A stretch of DNA of 64,000 nucleotides from Conus ventricosus (lineage: Eukaryota > Mollusca > Gastropoda > Neogastropoda > Conidae): positions 56,926,052-56,990,051 of the forward strand of contig CM031615.1 of assembly GCA_018398815.1 (NCBI GenBank). Reading direction: 5' to 3'. A model generated the notes under the pieces. The model made no database searches and was not told where the DNA came from. It was given only the letters and a program-made list of their open reading frames with translations. Positions 1 through 14,000 of this stretch are shown piece after piece. The first letter of the stretch is position 1. Each line of letters starts with the position of its first letter. Made by a program: the position numbers and the translations under genes.

Positions 1-2648
1 ACAATGACCATGTGTAACCTGACCAACAACACAGGCAGGGTACAGCACAACGACCATGTGTAACCTGACCAACAACACAGGCAGGGTACAGCACAACGAC
101 CATGTGTAACCTGACCAACAACACAGGTAGGGTACAGCACAATGACCACGTGTAACCTGACCAACGACACATGCAGGGTACAGCACAACGACCATGTGTA
201 ACCTGACCAACAACACAGGCAGGGTACAGCACAACGACCATGTGTAACCTGACCAACAACACAGGCAGGGTACAGCACAACGACCATGTGTAACCTGACC
301 AACAACACAGGCAGGGTACAGCACAACGACCACATGTAACCTGACCAACAACACAGGTAGGGTACAGCACAATGACCATGTGTAACCTGACCAACAACAC
401 AGGCAGGGTACAGCACAACGACCATGTGTAACCTGACCAACAACACAGGCAGGGTACAGCACAACGACCATGTGTAACCTGACCAACAACACAGGCAGGG
501 TACAGCACAATGACCATGTGTAACCTGACCAACAACACATGCAGGGTACAGCACAATGACCATGTGTAACCTGACCAACAACACAGGCAGGGTACAGCAC
601 AATGACAATAGGTAACCTGACCAACAACACAGGTAGGGTACAGCACAATGACCATGTGTAACCTGACAACAACACAGGTAGGGTACAGCACAACGACCAC
701 GTGTCACCTGACCAACAAAACATGCAGGGTACAGCACAATGACCATGTGTAACCTGACCAACAACACAGGCAGGGTACAGCACAATGACAATAGGTAACC
801 TGACCAACAACACAGGTAGGGTACAGCACAATGACCATGTGTAACCTGACCAACAACACAGGCAGGGTACAGCACAATGACCACATGTGTAACCTGACAA
901 ACAACACAGGCAGGGCACAACGACCATGTGTAACCTGACCAACAACACAGGCAGGGTACAGCACAACGACCACATGTAACCTGACCAACAACACAGGCAG
1001 GGTATAGCACAAACACCATAGGTAACCTGACCAACAACACAGGTAGGGTACAGCACAAACACCATGTGTAACCTGACCAACAACACAGGCAGGGTACAGC
1101 ACAACGACCATAAACCTGACCAACAACACAGGCAGGGTACAGCACAACGGCCACGTGTAACCTGACCAACAACACAGGCAGGGTACAGCACAACGACCAT
1201 GTGTAACCTGACCAACAACACAGGCAGGGTACAGCACAATGACCACGTGTAACCTGACCAACAACACATGCAGGGTACAGCACAACGACCATGTGTAACC
1301 TGACCAACAACACAGGCAGGGTACAGCACAATGACAATAGGTAACCTGGCCAACAACACAGGCAGGGTACAGCACAATGACCACAGGAAACCTGACCAAC
1401 AACACAGGTAGGGTACAGCACAATGACCACAGGTAACCTGACCAACAACACAGGCAGGGTACAACACAATGACCATGTGTAACCTGACCAACAACACAGC
1501 ACAATGACCACGTGTAACCTGACCAACGACACATGCAGGGTACAGCACAACGACCATGTGTAACCTGACCAACAACACAGGCAGGGTACAGCACAACGAC
1601 CATGTGTAACCTGACCAACGACACATGCAGGGTACAGCAGAACGACCATGTGTAACCTGACCAACGACACATGCAGGGTACTGCACAATGACCATGTGTA
1701 ACCTGACCAACAACACAGACAGGGTACAGCACAATGACCATGTGTAACCTGATCAACAACGCAGGCAGGGTACAGCACAATGACCATGTGTAACCTGACC
1801 AACAACGCAGGCAGGGGACAGTACACACACCTGACCAACAACACAGGCAGGGTACAGCACAATGACCACAGGAAACCTGACCAACAACACAGGTAGGGTA
1901 CAGCACAATGACCACAGGTAACCTGACCAACAACACAGGCAGGGTACAGCACAACGACCATGTGTAACCTGACCAACAACACAGGCAGGGTACAGCACAA
2001 CGACCATGTGTAACCTGACCAACAACACAGGCAGGGTACAGCACAACGACCATGTGTAACCTGATCAACAACACATGCAGGGTACAGCACAACAACCATG
2101 TGTAACCTGACCAACAACACAGGCAGGGTACAGCACAACGACCATGTGTAACCTGACCAACAACACATGCAGGGTACAGCACAACGACCATGTGTAACCT
2201 GACCAACAACACAGGCAGGGTACAGCACAACGACCATGTGTAACCTGACCAACAACACATGCAGGGTACAGCACAACGACCATGTGTAACCTGACCAACA
2301 ACACAGGCAGGGTACAGCACAACGACCATGTGTAACCTGACCAACAACACATGCAGGGTACAGCACAACGACCATGTGTAACCTGACCAACAACACAGGC
2401 AGGGTACAGCACAACGACCATGTGTAACCTGACCAACAACACATGCAGGGTACAGCACAACGACCATGTGTAACCTGACCAACAACACAGACAGGGTACA
2501 GCACAATGACCATGTGTAACCTGATCAACAATGCAGGCAGGGTACAGCACAATGACCATGTGTAACCTGATCAACAACGCAGGCAGGGTACAGCACAATG
2601 ACCATGTGTAACCTGACCAACAACGCAGGCAGGGTACAGTACACACAC
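1..2648. repeat. 46-bp minisatellite array
   Basis: About 57 tandem copies of a 46-bp unit with the core CTGACCAACAACACAGGCAG followed by a variable CAACGACCATGTG segment. Copies differ by single substitutions, such as ACAGG against ACATG and AACGACC against AATGACC, and occasional units are truncated. The array runs off the left edge. Because 46 is not a multiple of 3 and few stops occur, long minus-strand frames stay open across it, but they only translate the repeat. By position it lies in an ATRIP intron or just 3' of the last ATRIP exon seen here. Confidence 0.97.
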
Positions 2649-3663
2649 CTGACCAACAACACAGGCAGGGTACAGTACACAACATCTGATCAACAACACA
2701 GGCAGGGTACAGTACACACATCTGATCAACAACACAGGCAGGGTACAGTACACACATCTGACCAACAACGCAGGCAGGGTACAGTACACACATCTGACCA
2801 ACAACGCAGGCAGGGTACAGTACACACACCTGACCAACAACACAGGCAGGGTACAGTACACACATCTGATCAACAACACAGGCAGGGTACAGTACACACA
2901 TCTGATCAACAACGCAGCCAGGGTACAGGATACACATCTGACCAACAACGCAGACTGGGTACAGTACACACATCTGATCAACCACGCAGGCTGGGTACAG
3001 TACACACATCTGATCAACACAGGCTGGGTACAGTACACACATCTGACCAACAACGCAGGCAGGGTACAGTACACACATCTGACCAACAACACAGGCAGGG
3101 TACAGTACACACATCTGACCAACAACGCAGGCAGGGTACAGTACACACATCTGATCAACAACACAGGCAGGGTACAGTACACACATCTGACCAACAACAC
3201 AGGCAGGGTACAGTACACACATCTGACCAACAACGCAGGCAGGGTACAGTACACACATCTGACCAACAACGCAGGCAGGGTACAGTACACACATCTGACC
3301 AACAACACAGGCAGGGTACAGTACACACATCTGATCAACAACACAGGCAGGGTACAGTACACACATCTGACCAACAACACAGGCAGGGTACAGTACACAC
3401 ATCTGACCAACAACACAGGCAGGGTACAGTACACACATCTGATCAACAACACAGGCAGGGTACAGTACACACATCTGATCAACAACACAGGCAGGGTACA
3501 GTACACACATCTGATCAACAACACAGGCAGGGTACAGTACACACATCTGATCAACAACGCAGCCAGGGTACAGTACACACATCTGATCAACAACACAGGC
3601 AGGGTACAGTACACACATCTGATCAACAACACAGGCAGGGTACAGTACACACACCTGACCAAA
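2649..3663. repeat. 36-bp minisatellite array related to the 46-bp array
   Basis: About 28 tandem copies of a 36-bp unit that shares the CTGACCAACAACACAGGCAG core but replaces the CAACGACCATGTGTAAC part with a shorter TACACACAT segment. The switch from 46-bp to 36-bp units is abrupt near 2,640; one isolated 36-bp-type junction also occurs near 1,815-1,850. The unit is 12 codons long and open on both strands, which yields spurious repetitive reading frames. Confidence 0.97.
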
Positions 3664-3921
3664 CATTTTGTTTATAGGGGAAAGGTTCTTGGTGTTAGTT
3701 GATGTTGTCAAATGGAAAGGTTCTTACTATCTTAGTAACAGTTGTAACATAAGCATACGCACCGGCCTGTGTTAATACAGTTACATACAGTAGCAAACAC
3801 CATAAAATATGTGTAAGTTCCCCAACCATCCCCCTACATGCATTACACCATCAAATAAACTTTTACCCTATATCCACACTCACACATACAGGCATACACT
3901 GTTAACATTCACATACGCACT

Positions 3922-3922
<1 letters not shown>

Positions 3923-3982
<60 letters not shown>
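3923..3982. repeat. (CA)n microsatellite next to ATRIP exon 9 donor
   Basis: About 30 CA units. On the gene strand this is a (TG)n tract starting roughly 15 bp downstream of the ATRIP exon 9 splice donor. TG/CA tracts near donors can bind splicing regulators in animals; any effect here is inference. Confidence 0.95.
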
Positions 3983-3983
<1 letters not shown>

Positions 3984-3998
3984 GTGCAGCTTTCTTAC

Positions 3999-4087
3999 CT
4001 GTCTACATCAGAATCTGGCAGTTTAACAGCCAGAGAACTGAGAACGTCAAGGGCAGCCTCTACCACAGGAACTTTGAAACCAGAACT
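3999..4087 (-). CDS. ATRIP: ATRIP exon 9 (last exon in window)
   Basis: The acceptor TTTTCTTCTTCAG and donor GACAG|GTAAGA bound 89 open bases encoding [20 protein letters not shown], a helical repeat like that in the ATRIP C-terminal half. The following exons must lie left of the minisatellite, outside the window. Confidence 0.75.
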
Positions 4088-7000
4088 CTGAAGAAGAAAA
4101 TGCAGTAAAAATTTCACAATATCTGGAAATTGGAATTTTTAAATGGACTGCTCTTTACAAAGTAAGTAATTTTCAAAGTGATGTTGATTTCAAGACATCT
4201 TTCAAGTTACACACTGAAACTTACACCACCAACAAGCAGATACACTCTCTAAAATTCATTCAGATTTCACTATAGAGACAGCTGGGCCCATGCAATCCTG
4301 CCAAGAAAGGCTAGTTACTGACACACACCTGGACATGTTTGAAATCATGTTTGTAAAAAATCACCCAACAATACGCAAATACTACATACACACACTGTCA
4401 CTCTCTCTCCCAATCAGCACTCTCAACTTTAGCTCTAGCTTCTCTTAACCAAAGAAGACAGTGTTTTCAGTGTCATGGCAATAATCAAACATTATTAAGC
4501 ACTGGAAGTGTAGCATTCTTTTCTCTGGTAGAGCTTTGAATGCTGCTTGACCTCTCTTCCGTGATTCACCAATTAATGTCTGCATACCAACGGCAGGATT
4601 AAGTAACTGTGGTCAAAAGGTTAGGTAGTCAGGACTTTGAACCACTAGTGTGCAGGGTCAGGGGGGGGGGGGGGGGGGGGAGGGGGGGGGGGTAGCTTGA
4701 AACCTTCTCTGTCACTCAACAGTAACAGTACCCCTAACCAATGGCGGGAAAATCCACTAGATTCAAATCCAGTTTTTTTTTTGGGTTTAAGCCATGTTGA
4801 ACTACAACCCAAATCTTATAATAAACATCCACTACAGTACTCTTTGTTACAGAGTCTTATGTTAAATGATAACTGGTTTATTAAAAAAGAAAATAAATAA
4901 ATGAGGGAAAAAACAAGGAAATGAGTAGGCAATGGCAGACAGCACAGAAAGTGACCATAATTTTTTTTATATCATTTTTAACTTTGAAATTTGCTACTTT
5001 TGTTATGACCTACTTTTCAAAATAAAAGTTCCTTCCTTGATCTGTCCAATGACTGTCTGGAACAGTTTAAGCCAAGGACATACCTCTTGACTAGGTGTAG
5101 CCAGGCGGACAAGCTTCTGCAGCATGTGAGCCATCCAGCCTGAGGGCAGGGGAGCTGAGGATCTCTAGAGGACTGACGAAGAACGAGGACCCATCAGAGC
5201 TGGTGGTGCTTCTCTCATCGTCCCCTTCCATCCCTGACTCACTTGGCTGGACAGAGGTCAAGGACACGGCAGTTCAAGGACATAGCAGTACGATTTTCAT
5301 TCTTCGCTCTCTGGTCTGGTTTTATGCTAAAACAACAACGTGATCTGTCTTTCCATCCCTCCTTTTTTTGACTTTTTTCCTTTTTCTTTGCCTAGGGGCC
5401 AAACAGATCATTTGCCAGTGGAGCCGATGGTCATGAGTTTGAATCACTCATGCACGTGGATGTTTATGCACTGAAGTTGAAAATCCTCACTGTGGCGGTG
5501 AACCTTTAATGGTTTGACTGTCCCCACTGCCACTATTGGAATTAGGCTATGGGATTTTCACATTTAACCTACAGAACAAAAAATAACAGATAGTGTACTT
5601 AAAAGTTTTTTGTTAGAATATTTGACATCCAAAAACAAGACAATTTTCCAGAAACAGGTGACCTAAGAGGTCAAAACGTGTCATGTTTTGTCTTGTGATT
5701 TGTTTGTCCATGTTAACTGGCGGAGTGACTTAATTAAAATTGCTTTAAAAATCTGTTTCAATTTCCGCTTGCAGTCAGCTCACTTTGAAACTAAGAGTGA
5801 GTGGAATCAAAACTGTGTTGAACATGAGTATCTTTCAACTCTGATCAGCCTACATGTAAAAAAAACAACCCACAATTCTACTCAAATATAACAAGTCAAT
5901 TCGAACCTTTTAACACACATATTTTTAAAGTGAAACTATGTTTTAGAAATTAACAAAGTCAAAGGCTGAAAAACCATATCCATTATAATTATATACACAA
6001 ATATGCCAGTCAAGGGCTTATAAACATTTCCATTTTGTTACAACATACACACAAACATGTCATGTAAAGATGGTAAGTTACACACACACAAAAACAGAAA
6101 AAAAACATTTTTTGTTTCCTCTACAAAGATGCAAGAGTAAAAAGAAACAACTACTCACCTTGACAAAGTACAAATCAGAACGCCATTTAATGGGAATTAA
6201 AACAAAAACAGACATAAGTAAATTATTACCTTTTCAATCAAGAATTACTTTAACCGTTAACTCTGAACTACTTCTAACTTTTAAATGTTGGCAGCCCCAG
6301 TTTTTAGAATCACACAGGTTGAGTCTGAATCGAGTCATCAACACAAGAAGGAGATGGAAAAAGAGGAGAAAAAGTTTTTAAAAAAAAAAAAAAAAAAAAA
6401 GAACTTACCTTTTCTTTCTCTTGGTCCGTCTCAATGGAGGACGTGCTGGTGTCTGTGGCAGGATGAGGGGAAGGAACACCCACTCTGGAAGACACCAGCA
6501 CTGAGCGCACATCCTCGCACACTGACACCAGCGTGTTCAAGACGCGCAGGAGCGCACAGCGTCAGCGTCTCCACCGTGTTGGCGTACTCCGCCCCTGCTG
6601 CATCAGAACTCCAGGGAACTGGTCAACGATTCCAGGGAGCTCCCCGCCTCGCAGCTGCTGGACTTGTTGGAGCTGGACGAGACGTTGGGGCTGCTGGGGG
6701 CCGCCTCGCTGTTGCTGAGAATATCCATGTAGTGCTGGAGGTAGTCGTTCACCATGGGCAGGAGAGAACGGCTCCCCTGGCAGCACGAGGGAGTAGTGAG
6801 GGCTGTTCAGGTTTTGAAGACGGTGGCTGATCTGAGGGTGGCGGCGCGTCTATCAACTGTCTGAGTCCCTGCAGAGCTGGAGGAAATGTTCTCTCTGCAC
6901 GATGGGCTTGGGGCTCACTGAAGGAGAGTGCTTGGAGGCTTGGGTCCCCGGAGAGGGTGCCTGCCTGTACACATGATAGAAGATGGTCAGGAAGCCTCAT

Positions 7001-7271
7001 AAGAAGCAACAAGGTGTGGGACGCACTACCTCAATCAATGTGCTTTTCTTTATAATCTTATAAATGCTATATATATATATTAAAAAAAGCCCATAGTGGA
7101 AAAAACGTTTTTTACTGGCCTTGAGACTGTTTCACATGCAAACCAATGAATAAACACACACAGCTGACTACACCCCCTCCCACTCCCTCCTTAACTAAGC
7201 AACATCAGAAGCAACCGCTGTTAATTTCAGAAGTTTTCTGAATAATTTCAGTAACATCCAAGCATTGAAAG

Positions 7272-7322
<51 letters not shown>

Positions 7323-7420
7323 CGCACACAAGCACGCACGCACACACACACACACACAAAAACACACACATGCACGCACGCACACACATGCATGCATGCA
7401 TCCACACACGCACGCACGCA

Positions 7421-7484
<64 letters not shown>

Positions 7485-10400
7485 AAATACACACAACACT
7501 TGAAGAAGAGCTTTCCTCCATAGTCAGAAGTTGACAATCAAATAGTGGGTTCCACCAGAAAACTTATGAATGGTTTCGCTCTCCTTGAACTGAAAGGTCT
7601 GTGAACATCCTAGTAAAAAAACACACAATCTTGGACACGGAAAGTCTCAGCCTCAGTCAAGGCAAGCTTTGCATGGTGCATTGTCCTTCCGAAATATCCT
7701 AGTCATTATGCTTGAGTACTTCATTGAGCAATCTGCTAAAAGCAGCTGGTTTGACGCTTTCTTTGAAGAGGGTTCCTCTCCCTTATTACTGCTTTTTCAT
7801 CTTGATTTTTGTTTGTTTGTTTGTTTCTGCATGCGTTAAAATTACCAAAAAGTTGTGTTTCTGCTCAATAGACAGACTTTGTTTCTTCTCAATGAACAGA
7901 CAGACAATAGTAACGTGCAGTATTGATTTGACCCACTGCTTGCTTCTGGGTCAGTGACAAAATGGTTGAAGAGTGACTCCATGGGCTGGTTTCATAAGGT
8001 TCAGATGCAGAGCTGTGAAAACAATACTTGAGAATTTTATTTCCGAAGTCAGCTTGACAAATGCATTGTTCCGTAGCGTGTAATTAATTACTACTGAATT
8101 TTAGACAATTAATGGTATGGACAGCTCTGTGTATTTACGATATTGTTTTATTTCCATGTGTTTCATAACATCTTTTTCACTTTGTCATGCACACCCTGTA
8201 AAGTGTCATTTCTACAGCAGTCTTCTACAAAGTACAGCAACGGTTCACGTTCACCTTCAACTCTGCATGTTCTGAAACATCGAACACTACGCGAAACTAA
8301 ATCAGTAAGTGTTGAACCATCGTCAATGAAAACATATGCCATTTTGTCAAGGAGTGGAAGGAAAGTAACCACATTCGGTATATACCTAACAGAAGATAAC
8401 TGAAAATTGATCAAACTGTCCAATCTCCAAACACACTCTGCTCTTCATTGCAAATCCATATTGCCAACAGGATTCATCCCTTTGGTCAGCTCGACAAACT
8501 GGACAGATACCAGTAAGCAGCTACATCTAACAACTCTCTAGCACATACTGCGGAGTTTCAGAGCACCAACATACCTCCCTTTTCTCACAGGAGACAGACG
8601 AGCGGTTGCGTCATCTCTTTCGTACTTCAGTCCCATCAGGTCATGTCGCGACGGCATCCTCTGCAGCAATCCACAATGCCACTGTCTTCCAGTTCGGCGG
8701 CACTGTTGAGGCTGCACTGCAAGAGCTGCGACACAAGCTGAGGCCCATGCGTCTTCCCTTGGAAGCAAAGCAAGAACATCTGGACACATAAGTCAACATC
8801 AGGAAGACCTAGGAAAGATGAAAGAAAAACCCAGTACGGTCTTGTAAAGCAAGAACATCTGGACACATAGGTGAACATCAGGAAGACCTAGAAAAGATGA
8901 AAGAAAAACCCAGTACGGTCTTGTAAAGCAAGAACATCTGACATGTAAGTCAACATCAGGGACATGTAGAAAAGGTGCAAGAAAAACCCAGTATGGTCTT
9001 GCAAAGCAAGAACATCTGGACACATAGGTGAACATCTGGGAGACCTAGAAAAGGTGCAAGAAAAGCCCAGTATGGTCTTGCAAAGCAAGAACATTTAGAC
9101 ACATAAGTAAACATCAGGAACACGGAGAAAAGGTGCAAGAAAAACCTCGTAAGGTCTTGTTGAGTTATGATTACACCATCTTCTTTTTGCAGGAAGTCAC
9201 CGAAGTTAAAAAAAAAAAAAAAAAAAAAAGTCACCGAAGTTAAGAACATTTATCAGTTACTGAAGATGAGAACATTCTCAAAGTACTTGAAGTGAAGAAC
9301 ATTTATTTAGTGACAGAGGCACATTCATCACATCATTAAGAAGAAAGTCATTGATAACACTGAGTCATGAGCATTACCAATGACCCAGATGAACATACTC
9401 AGCCAATATATCATTTAGCATCAACAATGATTAGAAAAAAAAATGCAAATGAATACTTAAACAAGCAAAAGAACCATGGTTGCGAGAAAACTGTATAAAC
9501 ACACAAACAAACCACTTCAAAAACTATTTGATTCTGTCAACACAGTCCCATCAAAAGCCTGTCCCTTTTTGTTTTTGCATTTGCCTTTATGAATATGCGT
9601 CCAGCTGCCTCTATAGCATCACGATCTGATTAAAACACAAGCATTCCAGCAATGTTTGGGACTAAGTGTAAATCTGATAGTGCCAGAGACAGACAAGAAG
9701 ATATAAATACTGAAAATTTCAAAGCCATCATCAGCACAATCCGTTAAACCACTTACTCTTTAGTTTGCCAGAAATCAAAAGCCTTACACAGCAAAACCTT
9801 CCAGTAAGACTTCAGACCTGCTTCAAAATTGTTTTCTGTCTTTGAAGGGAAGGAACCTTTGTTGGTGAATTCAGTACAGAAAACGACATATATGTTTAGA
9901 AAAACAAGTAGTAAAAGGGAGGAGTCTCTGCTAGCATCCAAATTCAGTAGAAATAAAGACAAAGATGTTCACACACACGCACACACACACACACACAAAC
10001 ACATGCACAAGTACACACACACACAAACACAGTCACACACACACACACACATAGTCATCCCGTCCAGTCCCTTATCTCCCCTCCCTTTGCCCATCTCCTC
10101 TTCCCCCTTCCCCCATCCATGGCCCTCTGTCCACCCCCCCCCCCCCCCCTTGACCTGTCCCCCACCCCCTCTAACTTACCCTACCCCATCTCCCCCTCCT
10201 TCCCCATCCCTTCCTTCCCTACTCCCTGTTTTCTCCCTCTCATCTCCTCTTCCTCCCCCTGTCTGCCATCCTGTTCCCTCCTCTTCCCCCATCTCCTTCC
10301 CTGTCCTCCCTGCCCTTCCCTGACCACCCCATTCCCTTGTTCCTCCTGCCCCCCCTTCAACATGTGTCCTTCCTCTCCCTCCCTCTCCTCCTTCTCTCCC

Positions 10401-10988
10401 TGTCCTTCCCCTCTTTATCATCCTCCTTCATCCTGTCCACCCCCTATCCCTTAAACCCATTTTGAATCTCGACATCACTTCATTTCACAACAAAACTGCA
10501 TTTTTCGTGGCATTAAGAACATGATTCACCTTGATGTGCGCAGTACGTATATAAGTCACCATGATAAATTTGGAGATGTCAGGAACAAAGTGTGTTTTCA
10601 TATACCGAACAACATTCATCTATCACCTATTGTTCTGTCATCACGAAGATGACTACCTTTAAAACAAGGCACTGCCAGTCTGAGGCGACGCGGACGACCA
10701 TCTTTCACAGTTTCGACCAGCTGCGTGCTTTCTTGACGTTCCTCAGTGGTCATAGTCCCCACGTGGTTGGCGCCCCTGTCGCAGCCCTGGGCGACATGAA
10801 GGACTGGTAGCTGGGGAACGTGCCCTTCTCGGGGGTCCTCGGGGCCCGCAGCTCCACCGTCCTGACCTTGGAACTCTTGCCTGGGCTCTGGGCAGCCTGG
10901 GACTGACCCCTCCTCCTGTGGACGTGGAAGGCTGAGGCTCTGAGGAAACTGATGACTGGAAGGAGAAATACATGGGTTGGAGATTTTT

Positions 10989-11021
<33 letters not shown>

Positions 11022-14000
11022 AACAAACAAACAAACCAAAAAATGTACAAGCAACGGTACCTCTCATCTAACCTGAAAACAAAAAAAAGATAAGGAAAAA
11101 AAAAGGTGAAACAAAAAACGGGTCTTCAATGGTAGGGTATTGTCAGTTTTAGTTTTATCATTCTTCAACACACAGGGCTTTTTCTTTTCAAGGCTGTAAC
11201 TACTCAGGGAAAAGAAGGCATGTCCAGAAAGAGAAAAAAAAGCCACAATAAACATTTATTTCCTTATCACATACCTTAAAATTCATAACATGATTGCTAA
11301 TCTACTGATATACATTAGGCTGATAAAACTAGGCTGTGCCAAGACCAAAAGACACTCCCCTTAACTTGTACCCCCCAAGGTTTAAGAGTCAAAGTAAGAT
11401 GAGAACAGAAATGGGGGGGGGGGGGGGGGGGGGATAATTTCTAGAAGGTTGGGGCAAAATTCAGATACCGCTACCCCCAAATTCCCATAGGGACTAGAAG
11501 GGCATTTTAACTTGGCGGTAAAATCCAGTGAAAACAGATTATATAAAAAAGGAAAATGTTCCAGAAAAACAAAACAAAACAAAACAAAAGGGATCTTAAC
11601 TGGGATGGTATATACCGGGCAAATTCATTCTAGATAAGAAGTAAATGCTTCAAATGTGAATTTTCCTCCAGAAATTTAGAAAAGACTTTTCAGACATGCC
11701 TACCCTAAAATCATGCCATCAGGATGTAAACATCGGGAGGGGGGGGAGGGGGGGGAGGGGGGGGGAGGGGGGGAGGGGGGGGGAGGGGGGGGAAGGGGGG
11801 AGGGGGGGAGGGGGGGAGGGGAATGCAATGTTCTTAAAGTTTCAGGGATGCACTATATTCTTACAAATGTGGTGCTGTGGATATGCATGTTGGCACACTT
11901 ACACCATCAAGGCCGCAATCACTAATGGAGAATATGCACATCGTGCACAAACCACACCATCAAGGCCGCAATCACTAATGGAGAATATGCACATCGTGCA
12001 CAAACCACACCATCAAGGCCGCAATCACTAATGGAGAATATGCACATCGTGCACAAACCACACCATCAAGGCCGCAATCACTAATGGAGAATATGCACAT
12101 CGTGCACAAACCACACCATCAAGGCCGCAATCACTAATGGAGAATATGCACATCGTGCACAAACCACACCATCAAGGCCGCAATCACTAATGGAGAATAT
12201 GCACATCGTGCACAAACCACACCATCAAGGCCGCAATCACTAATGGAGAATATGCACATCGTGCACAAACCAAAGCTTTCCCTTTTCTGTTCTTGTTGTA
12301 AATATGGCTTTGTTCATCCCGTCATTATATGAAGGGCTGGTGAGGTTGATTTCTTTTTTTTTTCTTCACAGCCTATCTTCTTCATCAGTCTCACATATTC
12401 TGATTTGCTTGTTACTGCTAGCTGCCTTTTCAGTGCTTTCTATAACCTGTTAGCGACTTAAGTGTGCGGTAGTTAGTTACAATTTCCCATCTTCCATCAG
12501 GTTTGTCTCGCTGTGGAAAAAGGCACACCCATTTTGTCTTCATTTTGTATGGGGTTTTGCTGTTGTTCAGAAACATGTGATCCACAACCGTAACATCCAA
12601 AATGGTCACCGATTTACACGTTTTTCAGTAACAAATACAACTATTCCAGAACACAGGCATGAATGTTTTCTCAGGAAATGTAAACATCATGCTTTTCTCA
12701 TAATTCACATTCAGACTGATAATTGATTTCATACATTCTTTAAACATCAAAAGAAAAAAAGATAAGGTTAGTAATTCTACGCTGTTTGAAATTCTTTTTA
12801 AAATGAACTGATATAAAATGTTTGTCAGATAATAACCATTACCGTAAGCTGCCAATTATGCATGAGTTTATATTTTCACCCAAAACCACTAAAAAACAGA
12901 AAACTTGAATCATAATTAAGCACACATTAAATAAAATGCATGACTGTAAACAACAAACCATGACAGTCACTATCTTATTGATGATCTGATGGCAGTTTCT
13001 TTTCCTCTCTATATCAAGAGGGAAAAAAATGTTACACAATGTATTGATCTCACCTGCTGAAGTGTCAGTTTGGATTCCAGTGTGCGGCATCGTTGCTGTA
13101 ACTGCAGGAGGTCTTGCGCCTTGAACTCCACCTCAGTCTGCAGTCGTTCCACTTTCTGCTTCATCTCTTTCTCACGCTCCTTCTGTCGCTGCCCCTCGGC
13201 ATCCTTCCTGAAAGACCCATGCAGCTCCGTCTTTAGGCTGAAAGTCTGTAGAACTTATCACTTCAAAATGATTTTTTTTTAATTTCAAAATGGGGTGACT
13301 GATGGCGGCGAACGACGCAAAATTAGGAATAGAGTTTGTTTAGAACTTACCGCCAATGACATAGACAAACAAAGCACATGACAAGACACGATGCATTTCA
13401 ACCACTTGGGTCTTCTTCAGGCGAAAAAATAAATCACATTTGACATGTGGGACAGTACAAACAAAGAACGAAAAAAGGAGAAAGAAAAATGACTCATCCG
13501 TTTTCGTCCATGTGGTCGGTGGGCGGAAATGACATGGGGCCAGGGGGATTATGGGAGAGGAAACGGAGGGGGGGGGGGGGGTTTGCGTCGGGGGAGGTGT
13601 GTGTGTGTGATATGATAGGGTTGTGTGTCTAGTTTATTGGGATGGTGTGGTATCTTTGTGATGGTTGTGGTAATGGTGGATTGATAATAATGGTAAGGGG
13701 AAAGAAGGGGGGGGGGGGGGAAACTGAGGGAAAAAAAAAAAAAAAAGAAAAGGGGGGGGGGGGGGGGGGGAATTTGAGGGGAAGGATAAAACAAAATTAA
13801 GATTAAATAGATGGAGGGTTGCTGTAACTACTGTATGAAGTGAGTGAAGGGGATGTGGTGGTGGTGTATGTATGTGTGTGTGTATGTGTGTGTGTTGGTA
13901 GGGGATAATTGCCAACTGATGTGGAAGTGGTGGGTATGGTGTGTTTGGTTATTGTTGGATATTGATGCCTTGGGGGTGTAGTGTGCCCAGTTTGGCAATG

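Noticed and set aside
1..3663. Array resembling a CRISPR (short regular units)
   Set aside because: The whole unit repeats with no unique spacers, no cas genes are near, and the context is an animal gene.
704..3711. Very long reading frames (360-600 codons) on both strands with repeating Cys/Val/Tyr-rich peptides
   Set aside because: They are translations of the 46- and 36-bp arrays. Both strands and several frames are open at once and no signal peptide, splice site or unique domain is attached.
5390..5560. tRNA/SINE-like stretch with GAGTTTGAATCACTC
   Set aside because: A weak B-box resemblance only; no A box or pairing arms, and no second copy seen.
7195..7537. Cys/Val and His/Thr repeat frames
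   Set aside because: Translations of the CA microsatellite; the same applies at 17.3-17.6, 18.2-18.6, 24.7-24.95 and 52.1-52.3 kb.
9829..10454. Pro/Ser-rich frames of 110-164 codons
   Set aside because: Derived from the CCCTTCC polypyrimidine tract; low complexity with no conserved feature.
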